From contig JAOZMR010000199.1 of assembly GCA_029934215.1 (NCBI GenBank), positions 1 to 5,455 on the forward strand: a stretch of 5,455 nt of DNA, in the 5' to 3' direction. The translations under genes were made by a program, and so were the position numbers. The DNA is from Pontiellaceae bacterium (GTDB taxonomy: Bacteria; Verrucomicrobiota; Kiritimatiellia; Kiritimatiellales; Tichowtungiaceae). Under the pieces are notes generated by a model, which saw nothing but the letters and a program-made list of their open reading frames with translations, had not been told where the DNA came from and made no database searches. Shown here one piece after another: positions 5,405-5,455 of this stretch (position 1 is the first letter of the stretch; the number at the start of each line of letters is the position of its first letter).

Positions 5405-5410
5405 TTCGAG
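5359..5410 (+). repeat. attC5 integron recombination site with a non-canonical right core
   Basis: The left box is TTCTAAC (5359-5365), the spacers TTGG and ACGGT, and TCTT pairs with AAGA around unpaired G5374. The stem is CTCCCG/CGGGAG, A is bulged, and CC/GG closes a TTT loop. The left and central parts are thus nearly identical to attC2. The right core is GTTCGAG (5404-5410) where the other four read GTTAG. The bases after the G belong to the next segment, so the deviation concerns what was joined here and not this cassette's own attC. Confidence 0.88.
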
Positions 5411-5426
5411 CGCAGATTTTTCAGGA

Positions 5427-5455
5427 ATGACTGATAAAGAAAAGCTCAGGATTTC
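5427..5455 (+). CDS. Possible start of the next gene (partial)
   Basis: An ATG at 5427 opens a frame reading MTDKEKLRI to the window edge, 22 bases after the attC5 crossover. Its purine motif AGGA (5423-5426) directly abuts the ATG, with no normal spacing. The same frame is also open upstream into attC5, so this may instead be the interior of a gene interrupted at the junction. It is too short to assign a function. Confidence 0.35.

Noticed and set aside
83..5410. CRISPR array or REP/BIME repeats
   Set aside because: The repeats are spaced 260 to 3,080 bases apart with genes between them, so not CRISPR. The asymmetrical extra G, the outer CTAAC/GTTAG boxes and the uniform orientation 3' of genes fit attC better than REP.

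Overview
This window is a piece of an integron gene-cassette array from an unidentified bacterium. The key evidence is five copies of a GC-rich hairpin of about 52-59 bases (83-136, 347-399, 3430-3482, 4296-4354, 5359-5410). Each has the anatomy of an attC site: outer boxes CTAAC / GTTAG, a short unpaired spacer, a TCTT / AAGA inner box, an extra unpaired G on the left arm only, a 6-bp stem, a second bulged A, and a small variable loop. The stem sequences differ between copies but stay paired (CTCCCG/CGGGAG, GAGCCG/CGGCTC, CTGCCG/CGGCAG). All five sites point the same way, and all accepted genes are on the + strand, each upstream of its attC. The integrase gene and attI are not in the window; by the usual polarity they would lie to the left.

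Layout: (a) 1-130 is the end of one cassette, with perhaps the last 16 codons of a gene, then attC1. (b) 131-393 is a short cassette with no credible ORF. (c) 394-3476 is a large, very A+T-rich cassette with three genes: an uncharacterised protein with a HEPN-like look, a DNA methyltransferase of the (S/T)PPY class, and a PD-(D/E)XK nuclease that overlaps the methyltransferase by 8 bases. The last two form a restriction-modification pair. (d) 3477-4348 is a cassette with one small lipoprotein gene of more balanced base composition, preceded by about 310 non-coding bases and followed by a stretch resembling a dispersed intergenic repeat. (e) 4349-5404 is a cassette with one exported PEGA-domain protein. 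(f) 5405-5455 is the beginning of whatever follows, joined through a non-canonical core site.

The organism is probably Gram-negative: there is a lipoprotein with a lipobox, an exported PEGA protein and an integron. The attC sites are similar to one another, while the cassettes differ strongly in base composition. That pattern suits a sedentary chromosomal integron, in which similar attC sites carry genes of mixed origin. I cannot name the genus. Functionally the array looks like a store of accessory functions: a self-contained restriction-modification (antiphage) cassette plus two envelope or exported proteins of unknown role.
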